A DNA stretch of 64,000 nt, from NCBI GenBank assembly GCA_964409245.1, contig CAYPCQ010000032.1, positions 1 to 64,000 on the forward strand, in the 5' to 3' direction. The DNA is from CAIMWS01 sp964409245 (GTDB taxonomy: Bacteria > Verrucomicrobiota > Verrucomicrobiia > Limisphaerales > UBA1319). The first letter of the stretch is position 1. Each line of letters begins with the position of its first letter. The position numbers and the translations under genes are program-made. This document shows positions 53,251-63,599 of the stretch, piece by piece. Under the pieces are notes generated by a model. It did no database searches and was not told the DNA's origin. It saw nothing but the letters and a program-made list of their open reading frames with translations.

Positions 53251-54720
53251 ATGAACACCGTTTTAAAAGCCACCTTGATCCTGGGCAGCAGCTCCCTGGT
53301 GTCGGTGGGGCTCGGCCTGCTCACCACGGTTTTTTGGGCGGTGTTGCTGGGCCCGGAGGGGATGGGCTACCTGGGCTTGCTCCAAAGCTTTGTTCTGCTG
53401 GGCGGTCTGGTGATCAGCCTGGGCAGCGGCAATGCCGTCATCCGCTTCGGAGCCATGGCTTTTGCCCAGGCCGACCATGCCCGCTACCAGGCGGTCCGCC
53501 TGGCGGGTTGGGGGTTGGGCGCATTGGGCAGCGCGGGGCTCCTGGTTTTGCTGGCGGTGCTGGGCGGCCCGATCTGCTCCTGGATGATCGGCCCTGCCGA
53601 ACCCCGGGCCACCCTCTACTGGCTGTGGGCCGTCATCACCCTCAACCTGGCCTATGCCATCCTCACCGGCCTGCTCAATGCCCAGCAGCAGGTCAAAACC
53701 CTGGCCAAAATCAGCCTCTTCACCCGTTTGCTGGTGGCGCTGGCCAGCATCGCCGCCATCAGTTGGTGGCTCCAGGCGGGCATTATTCCCTCGCTCGTGG
53801 CAGGGGGGATCGGCAGCTGGCTGGTGCCCTGGTTTTATTATCGCCATGCAAACCAGTCGCAGCGTGTTCCGGTTCCAGCGCCCCAGTTGCGCGCCGCCGC
53901 GGGCGATTTGCTCCGGTTTGGTCTGCCTTGCGCCGCCAGCCAATTGGTGGGCACTGGTGTGCAATGGATCATCCCCTCCCTGGTTCTGCAAATGCTGGAT
54001 CAGGCCAGCGTCGGTTTTTTCCGCCCCGCCATGATGGTTTCCACCATGTGCCTGGGGATGGTTCTCACCGCCATGGCCCAGGATTACTTTCCGCGCTTGT
54101 CGGCGGTCCATCAGGACGCCGCCGCCATGGTCCGCCTGGTCAACGAACAAAACTACCTGGCCCTGCTGCTCGGGTTGCCCATGATCGCCCTGGTTCTGGG
54201 CTTGGGCCCGATCCTGATACCGCTGCTCCTGACCCGGAAGTTTGCTCCCGTGATGACCATCCTCCAGTGGCAGATGATGGGCGATGTGCTGAAATTCTCG
54301 AGCTGGGCCCTCGGCTTTGTGCTGCTGGCCCGCAACCGCAGCGTCCAATATTTTGTGGTCGAGGCCATCGGGGGGATGGTGCTCCTGGCCACCACCTGCC
54401 TGGGCTTGCGCTTCTTCAAGCTCGAAGGTCTGGGCCTCGCCTACCTGGCTTCCTACCTGGTTTATTTCCTCGCAGTGTGGTGGGTCTGCCGGAAAGAAAT
54501 CCAAATGGTCTGGACCTCCGCCAATCGCCGTCTGATCCTGCTTGCCCTCGGCACAGTGCTGCTCCTGCGCGGGGCTGAATGGATATCCCATTTTTGGTGG
54601 CGGACCACGTTCAAAATGGCCGTCGCCGGCCTCGTCACCGGGCTCTGCGCCTGGTTGCTCAATAAAAAATACGCCTTGGCCGGCTGGATCCGCCACCGGC
54701 TGGCCACCGTCAAATCCTGA
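53251..54720 (+). CDS. Polysaccharide flippase (Wzx/MVF-type membrane protein)
   Basis: A 489-residue integral membrane protein with about 14 hydrophobic helices, beginning with ILGSSSLVSVGLGLLTTVFWAVLLGPEGMG, a typical Wzx/RfbX N-terminus. It would flip lipid-linked sugar units across the inner membrane. GGGGAG before the ATG is a clear ribosome-binding site. A glycosyltransferase gene starts 3 bases after its stop, so the two form an envelope polysaccharide unit, perhaps part of a locus not fully in this window. Confidence 0.87.
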   Translation: MNTVLKATLILGSSSLVSVGLGLLTTVFWAVLLGPEGMGYLGLLQSFVLLGGLVISLGSGNAVIRFGAMAFAQADHARYQAVRLAGWGLGALGSAGLLVLLAVLGGPICSWMIGPAEPRATLYWLWAVITLNLAYAILTGLLNAQQQVKTLAKISLFTRLLVALASIAAISWWLQAGIIPSLVAGGIGSWLVPWFYYRHANQSQRVPVPAPQLRAAAGDLLRFGLPCAASQLVGTGVQWIIPSLVLQMLDQASVGFFRPAMMVSTMCLGMVLTAMAQDYFPRLSAVHQDAAAMVRLVNEQNYLALLLGLPMIALVLGLGPILIPLLLTRKFAPVMTILQWQMMGDVLKFSSWALGFVLLARNRSVQYFVVEAIGGMVLLATTCLGLRFFKLEGLGLAYLASYLVYFLAVWWVCRKEIQMVWTSANRRLILLALGTVLLLRGAEWISHFWWRTTFKMAVAGLVTGLCAWLLNKKYALAGWIRHRLATVKS

Positions 54721-54723
54721 GCC

Positions 54724-55872
54724 ATGCCCCAGCCCGTGACCAATCCAAGTTGCCGGCGATGTTTGATCATCCACACCGAAACCCAATACCTGGGCGGGGC
54801 GGAAAAGATGCTTCATTATTACCTTGAAGGCTTGGTGGCGGCCGGGGTGGAGGCCACCCTTGCGGCCATCGCTGGCAGCAAGGTATGGGCCGGGATTCCC
54901 CCGGAAGTCCGCCAGCTCCCCCTTGCCAATGCCCAGCAGTTCTCGCTGCCGCAATTATGGCAGCAGGCACAAATCCTGGTCCGCGCTCATCGCCAGAATC
55001 CTTTCCAGGTGGCCCACGCCTGGATGGCCCGCGCCTGGGAGCTGGGTTCGCTTTTGGCCTGGCGGTCCGGCATCCCCACCCTGGGCACGCTCCATGACCA
55101 TCCGCTGGCCCCTTTTATTTCCCCCAGCCGGCAAAAGCTGATGCGCGCCAGCGCCCGTTGGGGCCTGAAAAAAATCGCCGTCGTATCCGGGGCGGTCCAC
55201 CAGGCGTGCGTGGTGGCTGGTTATCCACCCCACAAGCTGGCGGTCGTGCACAATGGCCTGCCCATCCCGGCCACCCCCGCCTTGCCTCGAACTCCGGCAT
55301 CCGCCTTGAAATTCGGCTTCCTGGGCGCGTTCTCCGAACGCAAGGGCCTGCATGTGTTGTTTGAAATTTGTGACCGTCTTTCCCGGTTGACCCCCTCGCC
55401 TTGGTCCTTGCACCTGGCCGGCGGCCCCCAGGATGACGCTGGAAACCAGCTGATGAACCGCCTCCGCGCGCGTTATGAAACTGCCCCTTGGTGGCCCCGC
55501 CTCCATTGGCTGGGCTGGGTTGACAGGCCGTTGGATTTCCTGTCTTCCCTGGACTGCCTGCTGGTGACCTCCAGCGAATTCGATCCGTTTCCCACGGTCC
55601 TCCTGGAGGCCGGACTGGTGGGGGTGCCGGTCCTGGCCAGCCGGGTGGGCGGGGTGTCGGAAATCATCCTCGAAAACCAAAATGGCTGGTTGTTTGCCGC
55701 AGGCGGCTCGGATGAGGCCGCCCAGGTGCTCGCCGGTTTAGCCGGCCATCCCGGGCGGTTGGTTGAGGCTGGGCTTTGCGCCAGCCGCCGCATCCGCACC
55801 GCCTTCAACGTCCAAGCCATGGTGGATGATTACCTCCACCTCTACTCCCAACTGGCCCCGGCGGTCGGTTGA
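54724..55872 (+). CDS. Glycosyltransferase family 4 protein
   Basis: This 382-residue GT-B enzyme has an N-terminal acceptor domain with YLGGAEKMLHYYLEGL and a C-terminal nucleotide-sugar domain with FLGAFSERKGLHVLFE and SSEFDPFPTVLLEAGLVGVPVLAS, followed by GGVSEII. The latter is the GT4 ExFxxxxLEA-type motif with its conserved Glu. It transfers a sugar during glycan assembly; donor and acceptor are unknown. The 3-base spacing from the flippase gene indicates coupled expression. Confidence 0.88.
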   Translation: MPQPVTNPSCRRCLIIHTETQYLGGAEKMLHYYLEGLVAAGVEATLAAIAGSKVWAGIPPEVRQLPLANAQQFSLPQLWQQAQILVRAHRQNPFQVAHAWMARAWELGSLLAWRSGIPTLGTLHDHPLAPFISPSRQKLMRASARWGLKKIAVVSGAVHQACVVAGYPPHKLAVVHNGLPIPATPALPRTPASALKFGFLGAFSERKGLHVLFEICDRLSRLTPSPWSLHLAGGPQDDAGNQLMNRLRARYETAPWWPRLHWLGWVDRPLDFLSSLDCLLVTSSEFDPFPTVLLEAGLVGVPVLASRVGGVSEIILENQNGWLFAAGGSDEAAQVLAGLAGHPGRLVEAGLCASRRIRTAFNVQAMVDDYLHLYSQLAPAVG

Positions 55873-55898
55873 GTGCGAGCGGCTCACGGGTGGGAGGA

Positions 55899-56102
55899 TT
55901 AGCTGAAATTGGAAATCCTGGCTTCGCCCAAGCCTGGGTCTTCACCGTACTCGGGGGTCTTCTCGTGCTGGATCACCTGGCCGCCCAGCTGTTTTTCCAG
56001 CGCACCGGTGAGGTCCATGCATTGCGTCCCCTTCACGCCCCGCACCGCCAGTTGCACCGTGCCGTCGGGTTTGATCGTCACTTCCACTTCGTGCAGTTCC
56101 AT
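55899..56102 (-). CDS. DUF2997 domain protein
   Basis: A 67-residue protein starts with a beta-rich VEVTIKPDGTVQLAVRGVKGTQCMD segment followed by a helix LTGALEKQLG, the DUF2997 pattern. It lies 5 bases downstream of the DUF1257 gene on the same strand. The two families commonly occur together with a Ycf46-like AAA ATPase, but none is present here. Function is unknown. Confidence 0.8.
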   Translation of the reverse strand: MELHEVEVTIKPDGTVQLAVRGVKGTQCMDLTGALEKQLGGQVIQHEKTPEYGEDPGLGEARISNFS

Positions 56103-56107
56103 AAGCC

Positions 56108-56503
56108 TTAGGACATCCTTCGCAATACCAGGTGGATGGTTTGATCCTTTTGCACTGCCTCCTCGGCGATCGAGAAACCTTGCGCCTCCAGTTTTTCCCG
56201 GACGGTGTGGTAGGCATACCTCTGCCGCAGGCGGTTCGCCAGTTGGTCCGGCTTTATTTTGCGCAGCCCGTGCCAGTCCGCCACCAGCGAGTAAGTCTCA
56301 CCCTGCCGCACGAAGCCCAGGTCATATTCGGGATTTGCAGTCCCCACCACGATCTGGGCGAACGTAGTATTCCCGGCATAACCCCGTATCCGCTCCAGGG
56401 TGCGGATTTCCCCCAGGCCAAACTCCGTGCGGACATCCTCCAAGGCGCGGAGCAGCATCTGCTCCTCGGTGAACTCGGTTTTTACTGCCGTGAAGTGCGA
56501 CAT
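56108..56503 (-). CDS. DUF1257 domain protein (Ycf35-like)
   Basis: This 131-residue protein opens with MSHFTAVKTEF and a helix LLRALEDV, then AQIVVGTANPEYDLGFVRQGETYSLVADW, matching DUF1257, the family that includes chloroplast/cyanobacterial Ycf35. The ATG at 56503 is preferred over an upstream in-frame start because MSHF is the conserved opening. It forms a two-gene unit with the DUF2997 gene. Its start lies 13 bases beyond the stop of the large MBG-repeat gene, so it could be co-transcribed with it. Confidence 0.85.
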   Translation of the reverse strand: MSHFTAVKTEFTEEQMLLRALEDVRTEFGLGEIRTLERIRGYAGNTTFAQIVVGTANPEYDLGFVRQGETYSLVADWHGLRKIKPDQLANRLRQRYAYHTVREKLEAQGFSIAEEAVQKDQTIHLVLRRMS

Positions 56504-56516
56504 GGGCGGGCACGGC

Positions 56517-59500
56517 TCAGAAACCAATGGTGATCCTGCGGCTGGTCGTTCCCGGGGCTGGGTCAGATTCCGGCGGGTCGGTTTTGACCACCGTGGCCAT
56601 CATTTGTTTGACGCCGTCGGTATAGGTAAATTCCGAGGCAGATGTCCAGTTCTCTTTTAAAGAACTGGATACCCGCGTGGCGATCTCACGGATCGTCGGG
56701 CCGGATCCCTCCAGGTTCATGCAATAGGTGCGATCATCGTAATGCAGGTATGCCTTTTCCGGGGTGACGTAACAAACAGCTTGGTAGGCAAGGCCGGGCA
56801 TGCGCACGGCGATCAGCCGGGTCGGATAGCCTTTGGGCTTCAAAACCTGGTCGGCCAAGATGGCATAATCGTATGGCATGACCACCCGGAACAGTTTGAT
56901 GCCGCTCATCCCACTCTCGGAGTCCAGCCAAACTTGCTTCGCCGGGGTAAAAGCTTGGTAAAGGGCATTAAGCGATGGCTGGCTGGCTTGCCATTCAGCC
57001 TCCGAATAGGCCGGATCGGTCAAGGTCAGGTTGGTGATCGTCCGCCAGTCCAGTTCCCGGTCCATATTGGTGGCACACTGCACCGTCAAAGCAGCACCCA
57101 CCGTGCCCCAAATGGTCAATGCTGTTTGCCGATTGGTGAATCCCACCGTGAACCTGGGCGGTATCCCGGCTATCATAAAGGTCTGCCGGTCGGAGGTTCC
57201 CGGGTTCGCAGTCGTCTCCGCGGTAGTTGTGGAACTGCCCCCCGAGGATGTAGCTGGATTGGCTGGCAAGGATTCGGTTCCACCCAAGGGGCTCGGCGGG
57301 TTTGCCGCGGACAAACTCGGCGGAGCCATCGCCATTTTGCCTGCCACCGGGGTTGAGGCTCCAGTCACGCTGGTGATCGTCAACTGCCAGCCATTGGCTA
57401 TGGCGCCGGAATTGGGACGGGTGCTGTCCGCCACGTAAAGCTTCCAGTCACCGTTTGGCGTGAGTCCATTGAAGATGGATAAATCAGCCACATAAGGCCC
57501 GGCTGGCGCTGGTTTGGGGAAAACCGGACTCGTTCCAACAGCGGTGGGCAGGAAAGTGCCCGAAACAATGGGCGTGGAACTGGAAATCCGGCCTTGTGCC
57601 GCACTGTCGAAAGTCAGGACCGATTTGGACACTTTATCGCGAGTCCCTGCATTGGCCATCAGTATCGTATTGCTTCCGGCCGGGCTGACCAGCAGCACCA
57701 TGATGTCCCGCGGGCTGCTGTGCGTCAAGTTGCTCAAGGTCACCGACACCTCGGAAACCAACCCGGTCATGCCAGAGACACTGATGGCCGAAGGATAGGG
57801 CGTGGATGCGCCGCTGGCGGGAATGGTGATCGCACTGGGGTTGACAAAAGTGACTGTATTGGTCGTGCTGGTGCTGATGCCAATGCTGGATTCGGTTGCA
57901 GCGGCAGTCTGGTTGGAAACGACGTTCAAGGACAAGGCCCCGCTGACGCTGTCGTAGGTGGCGGAGATGGTGGCGCTTCCGGCCGCCACGGCGGTGGCCA
58001 GACCAGCGCTGTTGACTGCCGCCACCGAAGGCGCGGAGGAAATCCAGGCTGCGGTGGCAGTTACATCCTTCGTGGTTAGGTCGGAGTAATTCCCCGTCGC
58101 CGTGAATTGCAGGGTCGAGCCAACCGATACTGAGGTGCTGGAGGCGGAAACAGACAGTGTTGATAATGTGGCCGGGGTCACGGTAAGCAATCCGCTCAAG
58201 TAAGTAATAATATAATCCGGACTGGTGGCGCCTGAAGCGTTTATTGGATAAGTCCCCGCCGGGCTGCTGGAGGTCGCGGTGGTTGTCAGGCTGGCGGGCG
58301 TGGCGAGCGCCGCCGCCGTCTCTCCATTCACAAAACCGGCATAGCTGGCTGTTAGCGATGGCACAGAAGATCCTTTCACCATGGACTTATTATCGGCCGT
58401 AATCGTCAAATTTACGGGGGTTATGGTTAAGGAGCCGTTCCCATACTGGATCGTATAGTTGGCGGAAGCAGCCCCGCCCGGAGTAATGGCATAGGAACCG
58501 GCATGGCTGGCAGCGGTTGCGGTTGTGGTGGCCACCGCAGGGGAGGTCAGGCTCACCACCCCATCCCCATTCACGAAGCCGCTGTAACTGGCTGTTAATT
58601 GTGGATTCGCCTCGCCATAGCCCCGGCTCTTGTTGTCCGCCGTGATGGTTAGCTGGGCTTTGTTCACCACCCAAGGCACCGACGCGGAGGCCGTCTTGTA
58701 ATTGGCCGTATCCGTTGGTGTAAACTGGACGCTCAACGTGCTGGTTCCAGCTGCCAAAACCGTCCCTGCCGCCGGACTATACGCAAAACTCCCTGGCACC
58801 CCCCCGCTGTTTGCGTTGAGCTGGGCGCTGCTTAAGGCCGTGCCATAAGGCGCAGCGGTCGGTGCGGACCAGGTGATCACCGGGGCGGTGGACGACACCG
58901 TCAGGATTCCATTCACATACACAATGGCATAATTGGCCGCTGCTGCTCCACTGCCTGTGATGGGATAAATCCCCACCGGGCTGCTGGCTGTGACGGAGGT
59001 TATCAGAACTACGGGGGAGGTCAGCACTGCTGCCGTTTCCCCATTCACAAAGCCATTGTAACTGGCCGTCAAAGTCGGCGTCGCCTCGCCATATCCCCGG
59101 CTTTTGTTGTCCGCCGTGATCGTCAATGGCGTCTTGTTTACCACCCATGCCACGGACGCGGAGACCGCCTTGTAATTTACCGTATCCGTCGGCGTGAACT
59201 GCACCGTCAGGGTGCTGGTCCCAACCGGCAAAGCCGTTCCTGCGGCCGGGCTATACACAAAACTCCCCGCCACTCCCCCGCTGGTTGCGTTGAGCTGGGC
59301 GGCGCTCAAAGCCGTCCCATACGGTGCCGCAGCCGGGGCGGACCAGGTGATCACCGGGGCGGTGGAGGACACCGTCAGGATCCCATTCACATAGGTGATG
59401 GCGTAATTGGCCGCGGCTGCCCCACTGGCCGTAATAGGATAATTGCCCACTGCGCTGCCGGCGGTGGCAGTGGTGGCCAGGGCCGCGGGGGAGGTCAGCA

Positions 59501-61386
59501 CCGCCGCTGTTTCCCCATTCACGAAGCCACTGTAACTGGCCGTCAAGGCCGGATTGGCTTCCCCATAACCCCGGCTCTTATTCTCTGCCGAGATGGTCAG
59601 AGCCGCCTTGTTCACCACCCATTGCACGGACGCGGAGACCGTCTTGTAATTGGTGGTATCGGTGGGTGTAAACTGGACGCTCAGCGTGCTGGTTCCAACC
59701 GGCAAAACCGTCCCCGCCGCTGGACTATAGACAAAACTCCCCGCCACTCCCCCGCTGGTTGCGTTGAGCTGGGCGCTGCTTAAAGCCGTGCCATAAGGCG
59801 CCGCAGCCGGGGCGGACCAGGTGATCACCGGGGCGGTGGACGACACCGTCAGGGTTCCGTTCACATAGGTAATGTCGTAATTGGCCGCTGCCGCTCCACT
59901 GGCCGTAATGGGATAACTGCCCGCTGCGCTGCCGGCGGTGGCAGTGGTGGCCAGGGACGCGGGGGAGGTCAGCACCACAGCCGTTTCCCCATTCACGAAG
60001 CCACTGTAACTGGCCGTCAAGGCCGGATTGGCTTCCCNNNNNNNNNNNNNNNNNNNNNNNNNNNNNNNNNNNNNNNNNNNNNNNNNNNNNNNNNNNNNNN
60101 NNNNNNNNNNNNNNNNNNNNNNNNNNNNNNNNNNNNNCCGCCGCTGGACTATAGACAAAACTCCCCGCCACTCCCCCGCTGGTTGCGTTGAGTTGGGCGG
60201 CGCTCAAAGCCGTGCCATAAGGCGCCGCAGCCGGGGCGGACCAGGTGATCACTGGGGCGGTGGACGACACCGCCAGGGTTCCATTCACATACGCAATGGC
60301 GTAATTGGCTGCTGCCGCTCCGCTGGCCGTAATGGGATAGGTGCCCACGGCACTGCTGGAGGTGGCGGGAGTGTTCAATATCGGTGGCGAAGTCAATACC
60401 GTGGCGGCGTCCCCATTGACAAATCCATTGTAACTGGCGGTAAGGCCAGGCAGCGAAGCCCCGTAAACCATGGTTTTATTATCAGCGGTAATGGTCAGAC
60501 TCTTGGGTGTGATCGTCAGGCTGCCATTCGCATAAGTAATAGTGTAATTCGGGCTGGCAGCGCCACCAGCTGAAATCGCAAAACCCCCCACCGGACTGGC
60601 GGCTGTGGCAGCGGTCGATAAAACCGGGGGCGAAAGCAAGTTCGCCAATGTTTCACCGTTCACAAAACCACTGAAACTGGCCGTCAAGGTGGGGATAGGC
60701 GCACCGTAAATTTTACTGTTGCTGTTGGCCGCTATCGTTAAAGTGGCCGGTAACACTGTAAGATTTACCGTGTTGGTTGCGGCAGCATAAGTCGTGGTGT
60801 CGGAAGGTGCAAAAATTACCGTCAGCGTTTGATTGCCGACCGGCAGGATGGTTCCAGCCGTTGGATTATATGAGAAAGTGCCAGGAACATTTGCAGTGGC
60901 GCTCAATTGGGCACTGCCAAGCGCGGTGCCATAAACAACATTCCCGGGTGCGGCCCAAGTAACCACCGGATTCACCGAACCGCTGGTGGCAGCGGGCACT
61001 TGGAAGGAAATCTCGTTGGAAAAGGTGCTTTCCAAATTATTGGTGTCGTAGGCGGTGGCAGCAAAATAATAGGTTAGTCCCGGCACCAATCCTGAAATGG
61101 TGGCCGTGGTCACGTTGCCCACCTGGTTGGTGAAAACATAAACCCCGCTATTTGTGCCGTAATATACCCGGTATCCAACTATCCCAGGATCCGTCGTGTT
61201 GGGATCCCAAGCCAAAGTCACGGTTTGGGCCTGTAGAGCCATTGCGCCGAAGGCAAAACTGAAAAGCAAAAGCCCAAAGCGTTGAAGGAGCTTTAACGTA
61301 TTCGTGCACCCGTTCAAAAAGAACTCCGCAAGTGCCGGACACAGGCTGCCTTCGCGCCTAAAGGTTGATACTCTAAAAGCATTCAT
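56517..61386 (-). CDS. Giant exported MBG-repeat surface protein, interrupted by a sequence gap
   Basis: Reading from 61386, the protein has a hydrophobic signal segment (about residues 38-53) and a fibronectin type III domain (about 55-130). At least six MBG-type repeats follow, each with NKSRGYGEANP, SGFVNGETAAVL and YAITYVNGILTVS-type motifs and alternating with ITWSAPAAAPYGTALS modules. Next are a Big2-like domain (LSVSASSTSVSVGSTLQFTA), a proprotein-convertase P-like domain (SPRDIMVLLVSPAGS, NGDWKLYVAD) and a C-terminal region of about 230 residues. The gap breaks the frame only because its length is arbitrary. The protein is probably an adhesin or matrix protein, and its length would be about 1639 residues if the gap is 150 bases. 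Confidence 0.85.
58576..60037 (-). repeat. Tandem 474-bp repeats encoding MBG modules
   Basis: The same landmark recurs at 58576, 59050, 59524 and 59998, and a second landmark at 58813, 59287 and 59761, giving an exact 474-base period (158 codons). Units are closely similar, which explains why the assembly broke inside this array. The array continues beyond the gap to about 60350 and then becomes divergent. Confidence 0.9.
60038..60137. other. Assembly gap (100 Ns)
   Basis: One hundred ambiguous bases interrupt the tandem array. Both repeat landmarks are spaced 424 instead of 474 bases across it, so the true length is likely 150 bases, or 150 plus a multiple of 474. A length divisible by 3 also restores the reading frame. 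Confidence 0.95.
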
Positions 61387-61973
61387 AAAGGTGATAGCAG
61401 CAATTAATGTGCCTATTGTGATTACAGATACAATGATGGTGGTTAGCCGGGTAAGCTGATCACTGGTTCTATTATCGCTCTTTTTTTCCCATAGTAAAGC
61501 CGGTTATTGCCTATCCCGATGAATTCCTATTAGCATTCCTTTATAAAATCGGGAATCGGGTTGTGCCATTTGCGCGAATCATCCAAATCATCCTGACTGC
61601 TCCTCGCCATGAATATCGCCTGGACAGTTCCTGCCCTGTAAAGATTCTGGACACCGCTCCTAAAAGACCCTGGCCCAGGCGACCAAAAAAGTTTACCACG
61701 CCGGTGGCGACTTTTTTCGCTTTCCTTTGGCGATAACGCTGCTATATTATTCAAGGTATGCCGGAAGCCCGATGCTTCGGGCACGATGATTCGTGACATC
61801 AGCGTGTTGGCTCCGTGGGGCTGTGGACGCGCGATGAAATTCATTTTTTGTGCATTGGTTAGCGCCATGATTTGCGCCTTTGGTCAAACCCGATCTGGCA
61901 GAGTTCAATCTGAATGCTGGAACCTCGGTGCCGGGGTGCCCAACCCTGCCTGAAACGAAAAAACCTCGCTTAT
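61387..61973. other. Divergent intergenic region before the sensor gene
   Basis: About 590 bases lie between the MBG-repeat gene and the sensor gene. A hairpin GCCCGA/TCGGGC sits at about 61769-61784 without a following T-run. A 39-codon frame at 61834-61953 is listed separately. Promoters for both flanking genes should lie here, but none stands out. Confidence 0.35.
61834..61953 (+). CDS. Possible 39-residue secreted peptide (uncertain)
   Basis: The frame reads MKFIFCALVSAMICAFGQTR then a short polar tail, resembling a signal peptide with little mature sequence. No clear ribosome-binding site is present, and the frame ends 20 bases before the sensor gene start. It may be a leader peptide, a remnant or chance. 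Confidence 0.22.
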   Translation: MKFIFCALVSAMICAFGQTRSGRVQSECWNLGAGVPNPA

Positions 61974-63134
61974 ATGAAAGACAACATCGTCAAGAGCGTG
62001 ATCGCTGTATTCGTGGTGATGGTATGCATCCTGGTGGTGGTCACCGTCTCCACCGTGAGCAATATCCAGCGCTCCATCGTCAGCAGCGACTGGGTCAACC
62101 ACACCCACGAAGTCATTATGGCAGCCGACGCGATTCAATCATCAATCCACGCCGGGAATGCCGCCCTCCATACGTTTCTTTTGACGGGTGATCCCCGTGA
62201 CCAGACCGCCTGCCGCGAGGCCTATGCCAAAATGCTAGAAGATCTGGAAGTCGCCAAAGCCTTGACCCGCTCCGATCCCGCGCAGAGCCAGATGGTTCAA
62301 CAGCTTGAACCCCTCCTCACCCGATGTGTTGAGCTAACCACTACAGCGATTGTAACCCGCACTAATTCCGGGATGGAATCCATCCGGAAGATACTCGATG
62401 CCGATGCCGGTGGGAAGACCATCCGCGATATTCAGCGCTCCGTTGAAAAGCTGAAGGAAGAACAGAAAAAGCTTTTGCAGGAGCGTGATCGGGCCTCATT
62501 TTTGCAGGCTCAGAAAACCCGCTGGACGGTGCTGACCGGCGTGGGCCTCAACTTCCTGCTTTTGGCCTTTGCGGCCTGGCTCATCCGTGACGACATTGCC
62601 GCACGCCAACTGGCCGCCACTGCTCTCCAGACGGCCAATGAGCAGCTGGAGCAAAAGGTGAAGGAGCGCACCGCCGAATTGGCCATCGCCAACCAATCGC
62701 TCAAAGCCGAAAACCTGGAACGGCGCTGGACCATTCAATCCATGGAGCATCAGCTTCGCTACGGGCAGCTCATCATCAACTGCATCAGCGATCTCATTTT
62801 CGTGGTGACCAAGGCCCAAAACATCATCCGCATCAACCCTGCTGTCGAACACATGACCGGCTTGGAAGGCAAGGATATTATTTCCATGCCCTTTTCCAAG
62901 CTCGTTCGTTTCACCCAGGAAACCGCGCCGGCCGACCCGCTCAAATACGAATCCATTGCCCAGGCCATGAAGGATGGCCGGGATTTGCAGGACTTGCCGG
63001 CGTTTATCGTCAACAAAGAGGGCAAAACCATTCCGGTCAAATTCAACCTCTTCCCCATGCGCGATCACGACAACGTCGTCGCCAGCGTGGTGACGCTGAA
63101 GCAAGTTCAACCTCCAGCTCAAGGCCGGGCCTGA
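61974..63134 (+). CDS. Membrane sensor with CHASE3-like and PAS domains, no kinase domain
   Basis: This 386-residue protein has one membrane helix (about 6-28), a helical extracytoplasmic CHASE3-like domain (about 30-180, with HTFLLTGDPRD), and a second helix (184-204). A coiled coil follows (208-250), then a PAS domain (about 262-375) with INCISDLIFVVTKAQNIIRINPAVEHMTG. It ends after the PAS domain with no HisKA, HATPase, GGDEF or methyl-accepting region. A single-domain response regulator follows 51 bases later. The start at 61974 places the first helix at the N-terminus. Confidence 0.8.
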   Translation: MKDNIVKSVIAVFVVMVCILVVVTVSTVSNIQRSIVSSDWVNHTHEVIMAADAIQSSIHAGNAALHTFLLTGDPRDQTACREAYAKMLEDLEVAKALTRSDPAQSQMVQQLEPLLTRCVELTTTAIVTRTNSGMESIRKILDADAGGKTIRDIQRSVEKLKEEQKKLLQERDRASFLQAQKTRWTVLTGVGLNFLLLAFAAWLIRDDIAARQLAATALQTANEQLEQKVKERTAELAIANQSLKAENLERRWTIQSMEHQLRYGQLIINCISDLIFVVTKAQNIIRINPAVEHMTGLEGKDIISMPFSKLVRFTQETAPADPLKYESIAQAMKDGRDLQDLPAFIVNKEGKTIPVKFNLFPMRDHDNVVASVVTLKQVQPPAQGRA

Positions 63135-63185
63135 TCCGGGCCTTGATGATCATTCTGATGGAAAATTTAGTCCGGAGATACTAAT

Positions 63186-63599
63186 ATGACAAAACATATT
63201 CTCACCATCGACGACGAGGTGGCAATTTGCGAGATGCTGGTCGAGATCCTTACGGTTAAAGGCTACCGCGTTTCCAGCGCGAACTCAGCCCACGAGGCGA
63301 TTCAGGTGGTAAAGCAAGATCCCCCGCAATTGATCATCTCCGACCTGCAAATGGCGGACACGGATGGGCTGGAATTGATCGAGAAATTAAAAGCCATCGT
63401 GCCCAACGTCCCGATCATTTTGCTTACCGGCGTCATTTTCGATCCCGAGGTCATTCAGGAAAATATCAGCAAGAAAGTTTCCTGTTACATCGCCAAAACC
63501 GCTCCCCTGCAGAAGATCATGCATGCCATTCAACGGTTGCTCGGCGATGCGGCTCCGGAAAACACCCCAGTGGCTGTGGCTAAAGAGGAGGACGAGTAA
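63186..63599 (+). CDS. Single-domain response regulator
   Basis: A 137-residue CheY-like receiver with acidic pocket D9/D10, phospho-acceptor D53 in IISDLQMADTDGLEL, switch T81 and conserved K104. A short acidic tail (about 120-137) has no output domain. GGAGATACTAAT precedes the ATG. It lies in the same direction as the kinase-less sensor, so a third protein must supply phosphoryl groups. It could relay to a histidine phosphotransferase or bind a protein target. Confidence 0.92.
   Translation: MTKHILTIDDEVAICEMLVEILTVKGYRVSSANSAHEAIQVVKQDPPQLIISDLQMADTDGLELIEKLKAIVPNVPIILLTGVIFDPEVIQENISKKVSCYIAKTAPLQKIMHAIQRLLGDAAPENTPVAVAKEEDE

Noticed and set aside
56517..61386. Tandem repeats considered as a CRISPR array
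   Set aside because: The period is 474 bases, continuous and coding, with no short repeat-spacer pattern.
61530..61868. Minus-strand frame of 112 codons in the intergenic region
   Set aside because: No ribosome-binding site, domain or protein-like composition.
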